Part shown: positions 44,264 through 56,024 of the stretch, one piece after another
Numbering within the stretch: the stretch's first letter is position 1
Layout of the letters: each line of letters starts with the position of its first letter
NCBI GenBank assembly: GCA_934045905.1
Contig: OW203766.1
Coordinates: forward strand, 28,638,309 to 28,702,308
From: Leuctra nigra
Lineage: Eukaryota > Arthropoda > Insecta > Plecoptera > Leuctridae
Direction of reading: 5' to 3'
DNA: 64,000 nucleotides
Made by a program: the position numbers and the translations under genes
Notes under the pieces: generated by a model
What the model was told of the DNA's origin: nothing
Databases searched by the model: none
The model's input: the letters and a program-made list of their open reading frames with translations, nothing else

Positions 44264-46433
44264 TTGAAGTCAGACACAGTTAACTGTATCTTATCTTTCG
44301 TAGCTTTATATCGCATATAATCGTAATATAATTTTTTTACGACACATATATGAATATGAACCTTGATTATTAAAACCGTATTGTTCTAAAACCGTATCGA
44401 TTTATTTAACATATTGATTTTACACTTATCTTTTATATTTACTCAGCTTTTAATTTTAAATAGGATTACTATTTGTCTTAGGCACTATGATGTTTAACTA
44501 CAAGAAAAAGCTTCTTCCTGCAGCAATGAACCAGTGTCATAAGCAAACATCATTGATTATTTATACTCCTATTGTGTTCCTATAAGGGGTGATATTTCAT
44601 AAGCCATCCACAAACACCGGGAACCGATAATAATATATAAAAGTTTTCTAGATTTCTATCAGTGAAACGAGTACACTGATGAATTTTAAGTACTAATCGA
44701 GGGCGACTGAATTAGAACGAACACCATTGGAGGAGACACGTAACAGCAACGGCGTTATTATTAATAATTCAAGAATAATCAACTGAAGTGTTAACAGAAA
44801 TACATGAGTCCTGATAGGATCACGTAGAGCCTTGTAGTACCCAATGTATAGGATATGTTGTGTAATAATATTATTGCTGCGAGCGTGAATAGAAGAATTT
44901 GTGAGAAAGTGAAGAAAGCAACGGAGTAAGTTATGGAACCACCCTATATACTTTGAAATATTATATTGAAACTCTATATGTAGGTGATACAAGCGCTCGG
45001 CCTTTGGAGCAAATTGAAAGAGACAAATTGTTGCCTACGTTGGTGTATTTTTGATGGGATGTTCACATGATCTGTCTGTTTGTATAATAGTAGCACTTTT
45101 TTATTTTTGCTTCGTGCCTTGTTGAGTAGGAGAAAATGAAAATGAAATATGAAATTTCCAATACAATTGGAGACCAAACCTGTGAACGAATTGATCTCAA
45201 ATTTTATAAGTGTGGTGTTATTAGATAAACTTAGGTTTGCGGACTTGGCACATTTTTAAAATTAAATTCCATACGGCACCCAGCGAGACAAGAAAATATA
45301 TCATTTTTCACCAAAAATTAACTTCATTATTACTAATTAAGCAAAAGATTAAAAATGTACCTAGTGATGTACCAAATGTACCCTTTAAGTTTGTCTTTAA
45401 TCTACGATCGGTGACAGGAACAGATGAACCCAGTCTAACATGGCCAGGTATAGGCCGGCCAATGCTAGAGCGGGTTCAAATTTAAAATTTAACAAATTTA
45501 AAAAAAATTATCTTTCGATTGGTTAGTTTGATCAATTTGAAATTTTGACAAGTCATTACCACTAACATTTTACCCAATCATACAAAGTTTCAGTCAAATC
45601 CTCCCATTGGTTAAAATTTAAAGCCATCTTTACTGTGATTTTTTAAATTTAAACTATAGAATTGTTTGACCTATAAACTTAAAACTTTGCATGGTCATTG
45701 GGACCAACATTATCTGTGTTTTTGACAATTTTCAGACACATTTTGTGTTTAAATCCAAAAGTTATTGACATTTTACGGACATTTTGCTTGTTGCTATGGA
45801 TCACGGCAACATTGACGCCTCAGTTCCAATGTTCCAAGGTAGTTAGAACAGAAACTTTCAAACGCATTATGACACTAATAATCAACAGATCGATCTGATA
45901 TTGTGTACACACACTTATATCAAATGAGTGGTCCCAGGTATATTTTTGGAACAAGATCCTGTGATTTTTGAAAATTAACAAGGAACCATTGAATCATAAA
46001 AGTTCAATCGATCGACTTAAAACTTTGTATGGTTATTGGGACCAATATTTTTGGAATCTTTGAAGATTTTCATACAAGTCTGTGACGAAATTGAAGAATT
46101 ATTGGCTTTTAATGACATTTTCGATAGACAGAATTTCGGTTCGAGGTGTTGCGCGTATCCGTGCTCGCTCATCAACGCGTTACTCAGAGCGTTTTCCTAA
46201 TAGGAATATTTAGGTCTGCACTGAGATCGTATAACTATGTTCGACAAACGATCGACAAGTCTTACGAGAGATAAGCATTAACTCGACTTTGTAATCGATC
46301 GACTATGACGTGCCAATTTTATTGTCCCATAAGAGTTGTCGATCGTTTGTCGAGCAAAGTTACACGATCGCAGTGCTGCACGCCACTGCACAACATCTTC
46401 ACAGCCCTCGCCTGCCGTGTTTCAGAGATTCAG

Positions 46434-49400
46434 ATGCAACTTCCACTGTCCGCCATGTTGCTGCCTCTGACTCTGCTGACATGTCAGCAGCTGGAGTCAG
46501 AGGTGATCGTCGCAGTCAGCAGACGCTTGTTCATCGCCAACAGCTGCGTGGGTCTGCTCACACATCCAGGTTCGAATCCCGACTACTCGCATCGTGTGCT
46601 CAAACGGATTTACATCTGTACTAATTTTCAAAAAATCACAAATATCACCGGATCTCGTTCAATACCTAGGAAACCATTGTGTTGTAACGCGTTGTTGAGC
46701 GAGTTTTCGTATTGCATGCGATTTGATATGCGTTGGCAAGTCTCTGCTCTACAGGCCTTGGAACTGAAGCGTCAAGGTAGCAGTGATAAAATAATTATAA
46801 TTCTTTGCATACATTTGAAAATATTTCATGATTATAGAATAAAATGTCCGTTAAATGACAAAAATTTTAGAGATAACAATCAGATTAGCCTGAAAATTGA
46901 AAAAAATAAGTAAAATGTTGGTCCCAATGACCATGCAAAGTTTTAATTGATTGGTCAAGCGTTTCTAGTTGAAATTTTAAAAATCACAAGATAGGTGTTT
47001 TTAAATTTTAACCGATGGGAAGATTTGGCTGAATCTTTGTAAGATTGGGGACAATATGTAAGTTGCCAATGCCTCTGCAAAATTTCAAATTGATATGACT
47101 AACCAATCGAAATACAATTTTTTAAAATGAGAACCAATCACAGGATCCCGTTCATAAACGATCCCAGATATCGCCAAGATTTTACGTTAGTATTTGTGCA
47201 AAATTTCAGATCGATTGGTTGTGCGGTTTGACCTGGCAGTGCACAACAGAGAAAGTGGTGACGCTCGAAACGCTCGCCCAATAATTGCCATACCCACTGC
47301 AAAGCCAATTAGATTTGTATTTAATATTCTCTGCTCCAAGGTCTGCGCGGGTCAGCGTGGGGAATCTCTGCGCAGTCGCAGTTGTCGCTGCGCAGTGTGT
47401 GGAGCGCAGCGGTAAAGCTGACCGAGCTGCACATGCGCATTCACTCGCTGCGCAGGATGTGCGCGCAGCCGTTGCTGGTTCTTGCGCCAGGGCCTGCTAT
47501 GATACACGAGGTAGGTTGAAGTAGAAGAAGTACATCGCTGCTGGCCTGATTATTGAGTTAGTTATGTTACCTGTAAACCAATATCCTCAACAATGTCAGA
47601 TTTTTCCAGAGATTTAAAGAGTTTAATAAGTTGTTGAATTAGGGAAGAGAGAAGAGGAAACCCGGTACTTGCATAAGCCTTCTCTTGACCAAAGATACCA
47701 ATTAGGAAACAACTGCTTAACGTCCCATCGTAAGGACGTTGTAACATTTACAGCACGGGCCTCCACAACCCGCGCCGTCGAGAGACTGATAACAGGTGGA
47801 GGGAGGTCGTTACACTAACCCCCAAACACCCCAGTCTCTCTGGCCCAACGGCAGCAACTAGCAAGCCAGACTTGATCGGTTACTCGAAGCTTCCTTTGGG
47901 CTCACTAATGAGCTGCAAGTGATTGTTTCAGCCCGCTACTGAGCTGCAAGTGATTGTTTCAGCCCGCTACTGAGCTGCAAGTGATTGTTTCAGCTCGCTA
48001 CTGAGCTGCAAGTGGTCGGTCCAACTTGGCTTCTGTTCCTCGACAACTCCACTAAGCTCGACGTCATCTTCCAAGACGTCAACATCCGCTACGACGCGAT
48101 GGTGCTGGTGGCGCGATCTGTCGACGGAGGCGTGGAACTAACAGAGGTTCACCGCGTGGCCGCCGATCAGCCGCTGCAGCAGCACTGGTTCGCCTCGTGG
48201 AGCCAGCGTGACGGACTGAAAGCCACGCCCATCACGAGCTTGTACATGCGCAGAAGCGACCTGGGGGGAATCACACTCATCACGGCCACGCTGCATGTGA
48301 GGAAGACATGCATTTAAGGGCATTCCAGTGATACCACGTGACTAGATATACATTTAAAGTACCTATACGATAATGGCCAAACTATGAATCCAAACTACTT
48401 ACAGCACTGCAAAGTTGTAAGAATATATTTTCCTGGTAATGATAAAACCATTAAAATTATGAATAATGTGAAAACCAATAAGTGCAGCTAATTTTTGAGT
48501 CGACGTAGCAAAATAAACAACAACTATTAACAAAAATATGTGCCTAAACTCATGAAAAATATGACAGTTTTTTAAAAACATTTTGCGTACATTGAAATGT
48601 ACAGAAGTTATGACGATATTTACGCAATTATCTCCAATGTTTACCTTCGAGTTCAGCCGACTCTTCAAAGTGCTGTAGTAAAGGAAGCGAGTGGCGAGTG
48701 CTCAAGGTCAATCTGACGCCTCACGTGACTCTTCTCTGCTTGTTTTGTCTCAAAGTTACAGTATTAATGACGTCATCTTGTTGTCATGGTTAGGACCCGC
48801 CAGTGACTGTTCTGAGGAAGAATGACTCGGAGTACCAGGTTGTCGGCGGTATTAATGCCTGGCGATGGGACATTCTACGACTCGGGCTGAACGTCTCGTG
48901 AGTACCTTCTTGATTGTGGAAGCAGTCACATTCATTATCCTCACAAATACGTATCAGGATTCACGTGCATCCAACTTTTTATTGCTCCGCTGTATCTAAA
49001 AGGTAGAATGCCCGGAAACCATTTCCAGTGTTGGGGAGAACTAGTTACTAACTTCCTATAGGAACTAACCGGGAACTAGTTCGTTTTCGTTCCTTTATTT
49101 TTTAAGGAACTGGGGAAGTAAAAAGTTCCTTTTGTAAGGAACTTTGGAACTTACTTTACGTTATTTTTTAAGTTCCTTTTGAATAGAAATATAGTATGTT
49201 ATGACACGATTGATTTGCCCAGAATTTATAACGAATAATGACTCATTTTTTGTGGCTTGGTCTACTTGATCGCTTTTGCACACTCAATTTATCGAAAGTT
49301 AATTAAAAACAATCCTGGTTGTGGAGGGCATTTTAACTTAAAAGGAACTTAGTTCCTTACTAATGACCACTTTCCAGTTCCTTTATTTGAAAGGAGAAAC

Positions 49401-51742
49401 TGGAACTAGTTTCTTTTTGATCAATGAAACTGGAACCGAAACTAGTTCCTTCGTTTAGGAAATTACCCAACATTGACAACAACGGATGTTACACTGACGA
49501 CGAGTGACGACGAGTGGACAAAGAGGATGGAAGATTGTGGTCAGAGATGTGTCCTTCTCCACAGGTTCTCCGTGCGCACGCCTGCAGTGGGCTTCTACGG
49601 CGACAAGTCTGCGAACGGCTCGTGGAGCGGGGTCCTAGGGATGGTCCAGCGGGGGGAAGTGGACATGATCATGTGTACGATGTCCAACGCCCCAGACAGA
49701 TTCATGGACTTCGATTACGTGCTCCCGCTCTCGGACGTCACGTATGTATAAAGATCATCAGTTCTTTTCAATGGCTCTCCATGACTCCGTACGAAATTGA
49801 TCGTCTGGAAATATTTTTGTATATCTTACCCAGAAGGCATAAAGTCTATGTTTTCGAATTTTAGTTGCACAGTTTTGGAAAGATGTAATCAATTACGAAG
49901 TATATAACAATTATTTAACGTATTCCCTTTCAAAATGACGATTGTCATCGTTACAAATAATATTTGACGACAGCAAAAGTACATACGATTTTTGAAAGCA
50001 CCACGGGCTTTCTGCGTCTAAGATCTGGTTTATAAAATATTGTTTCTTTTTCTTTCCTCGGCAGGTTCTACGTGTACATCAGCGAGCTGGACGGTCGTGA
50101 TGTCACCTGGTCCAACTTCCTCTCCCCCTTCACCACGCAACTGTGGCTAGCCACGATCTTCACCTCCCTGAGCGTCGTCCTCACCCTCCGCCACGTGTTG
50201 CGACGTCGGGACGCCGCCTTCCACGTGTTCGCCGCCGTCTTCTGTCAGCAGTCTCACGAGCAGAGCCCACGCGCGTGCGCCGCCCGCCTCGTCTACTTGA
50301 TCAGCTACATGCTGGGCGTCGTGGTGCTCGGCAGCTACTCCGCGTATCTCACGTCATCGTTCACCGTCATCAGACCGAGGATTCCGTTCACGACGCTGCA
50401 GGGACTTCTGGAGGACGGGACTTACGAGATACAGTCGCAGAAGAACGCCATCGCAGGGAAGTTCTTCAAGGTACGACCCCAACGACGGCTGCCACCTTAG
50501 CGCGGTGGTGGGGTTTGTGTTGGCCAATGATCCATTGCAGCTACGCCGGCGAGCATATGCTCATGTGTAAGGGCTACCCATGCCGGACAGGTCACGTCGG
50601 TCGGGATGTTTGGTGGGGCATTAGCATGTTCTCGCTATGTTGGAGACCTAAGATCGCATTCTCTTTGTCTAGAACGCTGCAGAAGGTTTACTGAAGCAGA
50701 TCTACATTCGACACATGGCAGCCAAGATGGCGACCGCGCCTGCGACCTTCGTGGAGGGCATACAGCGCGTCTGCGCAGAACGTTTCGCCATGATCTGTCC
50801 ATCATCAGCTGCTGACGTACTGAAGTCCAGGATTCCATGCAAGCTGTTTCAGCTGCCAGAGATCTTTATACACGCGACTGCGAGTAGCATCGTTTTCCCA
50901 AAGAACTCGCCGTACAAGGGAGTCTTCAGTAGCTAGTAAGTATCGCGTTGAAGATCTTGTGTGAGCTGTAACAAACAATTGCCAAGGGTTCTAAAGGACT
51001 ATGTCTACATACAAAAATGTTGTTTGACCAATAACGTTCACGTTTACGACGCACGACAACTATTGGGTGTGTGAGAGGGACATGCTGGTCCGGGCATCAC
51101 ATACCCGTAGTATATTATACTAATTTGGTCGATGGTGCTCCGCTAGCCCCAACTAGCCCCGTTCAGCTCATCCCTTCATTCACCCATGCGGTGGGTGATG
51201 AATACTCCGGAATTGCCTGCACTTCATGCAGGTTTAGGGCGGAATGTCACAGAAATATTTAAATTACTCACATTAGTTCGATATGACATTTGAAAAAATT
51301 TTGGTTATTTTTTTATAAAGAATCAAAAACTTAACTTGTAATAAAGGTTTGAGTACCATTTGTACCTATACGTAAATTTGGGGACCTTTTCTTAAAAAAG
51401 AACCCACGTATGTTCTTTTAGGAAGCAATTCTTCTCCTAACCTGAGGACATTCTGATTCCTTCGTGTGATACACCCGCATTCGAACTGTAACTATACTCT
51501 GATTGTCTATGATGGGATTTGCTTTCAGTTTATTGCGGGAGAAGGAACTGGGGTTTAATAATAAAGTGTTTGGGAGAGCGATCGGAAAGATGGACGCCGA
51601 GGCTGCGCCCTTCACCGGCATTGACCTTGAACAAGTCACGCCCATCATCGCTCTCTTCGCGCTCGGAGCGCTCCTGGCGGTCGTTATCGCAGTCATCGAA
51701 ACTCTGCACATGCGCAGTCGACGCAAAGTATTGCAAAGCTGA
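46434..51742 (+). CDS. Divergent ionotropic receptor (IR), copy 2, compact
   Basis: Exons: 46434-about 46570, about 47345-47510, 47994-48296, 48794-48897, 49565-49741, 50065-50470, 50673-50935, 51529-51742. The exons from 47994 on match copy 1 in length exactly (303, 104, 177, 406, 263, 214 nt) with conserved phases. A signal peptide (MQLPLSAMLLPLTLL) precedes an N-terminal domain (HMRIHSLRRMCAQPLLVL). S1 has VGGINAWRWDIL and GEVDMIMC. The channel has FLSPFTTQLWLATIF, CQQSHEQSPRACAARLV and GSYSAYLTSSFTV. S2 ends GVFSSY, and M4 is PIIALFALGALLAVVIAV, then RSRRKVLQS and stop. By family it is a ligand-gated cation channel in sensory dendrites. FCQQ recalls the IR75 group, but that is weak. This is the best candidate for a functional copy; the exon 1/2 junction is the least certain. 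Confidence 0.87.
46675..47283 (+). mobile_element. Dispersed GAGCGAGC-end repeat in IR copy 2 intron 1
   Basis: Starts near tgttgtaacgcgttgttgag cgag and ends near gtggtgacgctcg. The matching copy at about 18985-19620 in unit 1 shows it was already in the intron before duplication. Confidence 0.6.
47890..48014 (+). repeat. 31-bp acceptor repeat, short form (about 4 units)
   Basis: Units of agctgcaagtgattgtttcag plus ccgctactg precede exon 3 at 47994. Compare about 33 units at 20234-21246 in the paralogue. Confidence 0.93.
49027..49477. mobile_element. Possible hAT-like remnant rich in GGAACTAGTTCC
   Basis: cagtgttgggga at the left and cccaacattg at the right are roughly inverted. The interior has many ggaactagttcctt-type inverted and direct repeats. 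No 8-bp duplication was found. It is absent from the equivalent part of copy 1. Confidence 0.45.
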
Positions 51743-52278
51743 TGAGAGGCGCCGGCCATGACTCATAGATTGTCCGAGCGAAACTCCATAACCCCACAAA
51801 ACATAAACTGAATCACTTATTCAAGAAAAATAGTGAAATTTACTTTTTTTCAATAACGTCTCTTAGCATGTAGACATTCATTTTAGCAAGAAAGGGCATC
51901 AGTCCAGGACAGTTTATCACTGTTTTCTCCACAAAAATGGACTGACACCCTTTCTGAATAAGTGATTTTACTTGTAAAATTTTACTTGTTACTTGTACCT
52001 GCCAAGAACATCCACGCATATGATTGAGATCATATAAAAAATAGCTTGACATTAATCATTATAATATTAAAGTATCTATAGAACTCAGACATGTGATCTA
52101 AACTGTATTTTTTACTTCTGCGTCTGGAGGTACCATGCATTGTGACATTGAACTAAATCTACATAGAGGTAGGAGGTAAGTCTATGCTATTTGTGATACC
52201 TCCTACATCCAAATTAATTACTGATGTAGGAAAAGTCACAGTGCATTATCGTTCAATCAGTAACATCCATTACTGAAG
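51743..52278. other. IR 3' flank, collinear with 40361-40730
   Basis: Contains gtaggaggta..atgctattt..gatacctcctac, a short inverted repeat conserved in both units (about 40602-40637 and 52167-52206). No gene is supported. Confidence 0.55.
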
Positions 52279-52723
52279 GGGAAGGACCGGCTGACTGCTC
52301 CTAGAGAATCAGCTCTAATTGCTATTGTGGGCGGGGTTTTTATAGGTAAATAAGGCGGGACCAGATTTGGGGACGAATTTGTTGTCATTACTGTGATTGG
52401 TCTAACTGGGAACAATGTTTGATATGAATGTTTTCTTCCGACTTTAGTTCCCATGCAAAAAATGTAAACAGAAGTGAGATCTGATACCCCGAGTATTGTT
52501 GTTATGATCGCTGGGTCCAGACTGGCTACCAACTCAAATGACATAATTAGCATCACTTTCACAACACGAACAAAATCATCGAGGATCAAGAATAATCACA
52601 CGCAATAAAGTGTTCAACACTTATCTAATAGATTCAAAGATTGCAAATCCTTTTATTGATTTTTATTCCAACCATTATAACGGCGATGACACTGATCTTA
52701 TTTCACCACCTGAGAGTATAAGG

Positions 52724-53145
52724 CAGTGGCGGCTATTTGCCTTTACAACAGGTGTGCAATTCCATGGGTGAACATAGAAGAAAGTACAATGGGTGGGGGG
52801 GTCTGGGGGTAGGACCACATGCGGGTCTGGGGCGTATAACAATGTTTTTTTTAACAATGGATTTTTCTTACTGAGCGCAACTAACAAATCGAAAATATGA
52901 CTAGCTAGTCTTGAATAAAATCTTTTGCTGACTTGGTATAATAATGTTGTGTCTGCAATATTTCCTGTGCTGCCGCTGCAAGAGTAGGTATTACATTTCT
53001 AGCCGACTTGTCTCAGACACAACATCATCAGTAAGATTCCACACGCGTTCTACAAGTTTAAGAAAATTGGAGCAATGTTTAATCATTTTTTTGAATGATC
53101 AGGTGTGCAATTGTCACACCTTGCACACCGTAAAAGCCGCCACTG
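52724..53145. mobile_element. Non-autonomous hAT element, 8-bp TSD
   Basis: Ends cagtggcggctatttgcc and taaaagccgccactg are inverted. Perfect 8-bp flanks gtataagg lie at 52716-52723 and 53146-53153. An inner inverted pair aggtgtgcaatt is present at both ends. 422 bp without a transposase. Confidence 0.93.
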
Positions 53146-53424
53146 GTATAAGGGCCATTGGACAAATTTGTTTACGAATAGGTATAGGTAGTCTCATTTC
53201 TCTCTGGGTTCTTTACTAAGAGAATAACATTATCGCAATCAGAGCAAGAAAATCATTTTAGTTTTTGTGCATGTGGTTCTTGTAATAGAACGTAGACACT
53301 GTCTACTGTCTACTTCTTGTAAGTAGAGAGTAGAAAATACGAAAAATAATGAAATAAAGTAATAAAAATACACATGAATATTTCCAGCCTTTTCTCCGGA
53401 CTATATAAGTGGTATGTTGTGAAA

Positions 53425-54425
53425 TTTACTAGGAAAACGCTCAGTGTAACGCGTTGATGAGCGAGCACAGAACATGCAACATCCCCATAGTAACGATGCA
53501 CTACACGGCACAAGACGATTTTCTCTGCAATTTTTCAATCTCCATAATACTCAGGATGAATAACAGATCCATTGTGTCGTGAAGTCTTACCTACATACCT
53601 TCTCCAGAAATCTCTTGTGACATCCCATACTAAACTCGTAAAATTACAATTAATACTTGACTGATTGGGCTTACAATATGTAAAATTTAATATTAAGTTG
53701 GTCTTGATCACCATGCAAAATTTGAACTTAATGTGAACATTTTTATTGTCGACCAAGCAGAAAATATTATTTAAACTTAAACCACTTAGAGGATTTGTCC
53801 TTTGTACTGCATCCGATTTTATGCGCTAGCTCAAAAATGCTTTCATTTTACTGTAAATTGTGGATAGCTTGGCTGCTCTACAAGCCTTGCCTTGGAACAG
53901 AAGCTTAAAGAAGGCAGGGATGACAATTTAGTATACATTTTTCAAGATTACGGAATAAAATGACCTTTAAATGACAAAACTTTTGAAAATAACGACAGAT
54001 TAGACTGAAAATTGGCAAAAATACCTAAAATGTTGGTACAAATGACCACGCGAAGTTTTAAGTTGATCGGTCAATCTGTTCTAGTTTAAATGTCAAAAAT
54101 CACATGAAAAATTGTTTTAAATTTTAACCAATAGGAGGATTTGGCTGAAACTTTTTATGATTGGGTACAATGTTGGTTGCAATGTTTTTGCTAAATTTCA
54201 AATTGATCAAAGCAACCAATCAAAAGATAATTTTTTTAAAATTTGAACCAATCACGGGAGCCCGTTCAAAAACGATCCCAGGGATCTCATAGATTACGTT
54301 AGTATGTGTACAAAATTTCAGATCGATTGCTTGAGCGGTTTGACCTGGGCTGTGACCACAAAAAAAAAACACACAGAGAAAGTGCCATAAGAGTACCGTG
54401 GTGACGCTCGCTACGCTCGCTCAAT
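53425..54425 (+). mobile_element. Dispersed GAGCGAGC-end repeat, longest copy
   Basis: Starts ctaggaaaacgctcagtgta acgcgttgatgagcgagc and ends gtggtgacgctcgctacgct cgctc. Both ends carry GAGCGAGC-type sequence in inverted sense, which may be a terminal inverted repeat. The interior repeats a gatcgattggttgagcggt-like motif. No ORF. Confidence 0.65.
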
Positions 54426-55935
54426 AAATCAATGAATTAGGTAACACGATGTTGAAATTTTGAAATAATATCATATATTATTTCATTGCTCAAAACTAGT
54501 AGAAAAAAATCAACAAAAAGTCACACACTTTATATTTTATATTTTGAAACCTTTGACACCTACATCGATTTTTTTTTTAATGGAATGGTTGGAGTAATGA
54601 TAACGGTCAATACAACAATTAAATAATTATTCGCCGTTTGTCTGACAAATCATTGCTATCGGTGACCTAAACCTGTGTTCGGGATTAACGTGTGAAATAA
54701 CACGTAAAATGTATCATTATTATTCAATTGCTATGATACACATTGCAACCAAAAATATTTATTTACCTTTATAACATACAGTTTTCAGTTATAAATTATA
54801 AAATAGTGCATACAGTAGAGACACACATTGATGTGCTCTTAGCGAGCGTCGAAATTCATCTGTTATTCTGCACTAGTAATTGTAGACGGGAAAACTGTTC
54901 GACATTGTTGTCACTATGAGAATAAATACACATCGTGACATAACCTTGCCGAGATTGACTCAAGAATAATAGATAGCCCGAGATGCTACTATTTACAGTG
55001 AATTATTATGGATGCTTAGAGAAGTGTTGCCGATTTCAACAGTTATTCAATTAGCAAAAATATATTTATATTTTCAAAAAAACATAAATATTCAAATTCA
55101 AATTTAAAAAATAGCATAAAAAATAATATTAAGTGAAGTCTTTATTAATACAACAGCGAATTTTCTTATGATAAATTAAATTGTTGGGAAGATTTGTACA
55201 TGGCTGTTTTGAATATCAACATTCTATGTTTCTGAAAATGTTCACTTACATTTTATCAACTTACAATGAAAATTTAATTTTAGGCCATTTCCAATCATTT
55301 TAGACGGTATACACTTTATGATAGATAGATTTTTATAAATTAGGTAAGATGATTTAGACAACTCTGAGGTCCGTCTGTCTCCAGTCGTCGTTGATTGTGT
55401 AAATGCCGGGGAAACTGATGATTATTGTTGACATACAAACTCTCGCTATCAGTGCACTATTTATATTTCCATGCTGTCTCTTAGGACCCTCCCATCATCC
55501 CCTTCCACACCGTTACTGGAACTCCCAGAATGTTTACTTGCAACTTCAGTCGGTTTCAGTGCCCCTGGTTTTATGCAAAACTCATAACATTGATGGTGTG
55601 AGAAAGCAAATTGTGGCTCTACCGATCAAGTTAGAAAAAAAGTTTCAAGAGCAAAGTTGCTTGAAATTAAATCTAGTTTAAGCGTCGTTGAACCAATTTT
55701 TAAAATTATTAGTTTTATTTACTCAATAATTACGCAACATATAACTACTTATAACTTTAAGGTGATTAAAAATTTCAAATAAGTGGTCAAGGCTGCACAA
55801 TCTGCAATTCATTCTCCACAACTTTGTCGCTTTAACATCTAGTCTATCTTCAACGAGACGGGGCGATAACTGCTTTCCAGCCGAGGTCCTCATTCAGAGG
55901 CTCTTCCTTCCCCTTAAGCAATCATTTTCTTCGTT
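54426..55935. other. AT-rich intergenic sequence, no gene seen
   Basis: An ORF at 55403-55681 has no recognisable domain. The interval is absent from unit 1 and so was inserted or gained in unit 2. Confidence 0.5.
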
Positions 55936-56024
55936 TAAATACATTATTACGTATTAACAGAGATTAGAATATTATTGGCATTGATATGACCTTACGTCCA
56001 GATTGTAGAAACCATAACACAAAG

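Noticed and set aside
55403..55681. 92-residue ORF
   Set aside because: No recognisable domain, paralogue or splice context; probably chance.
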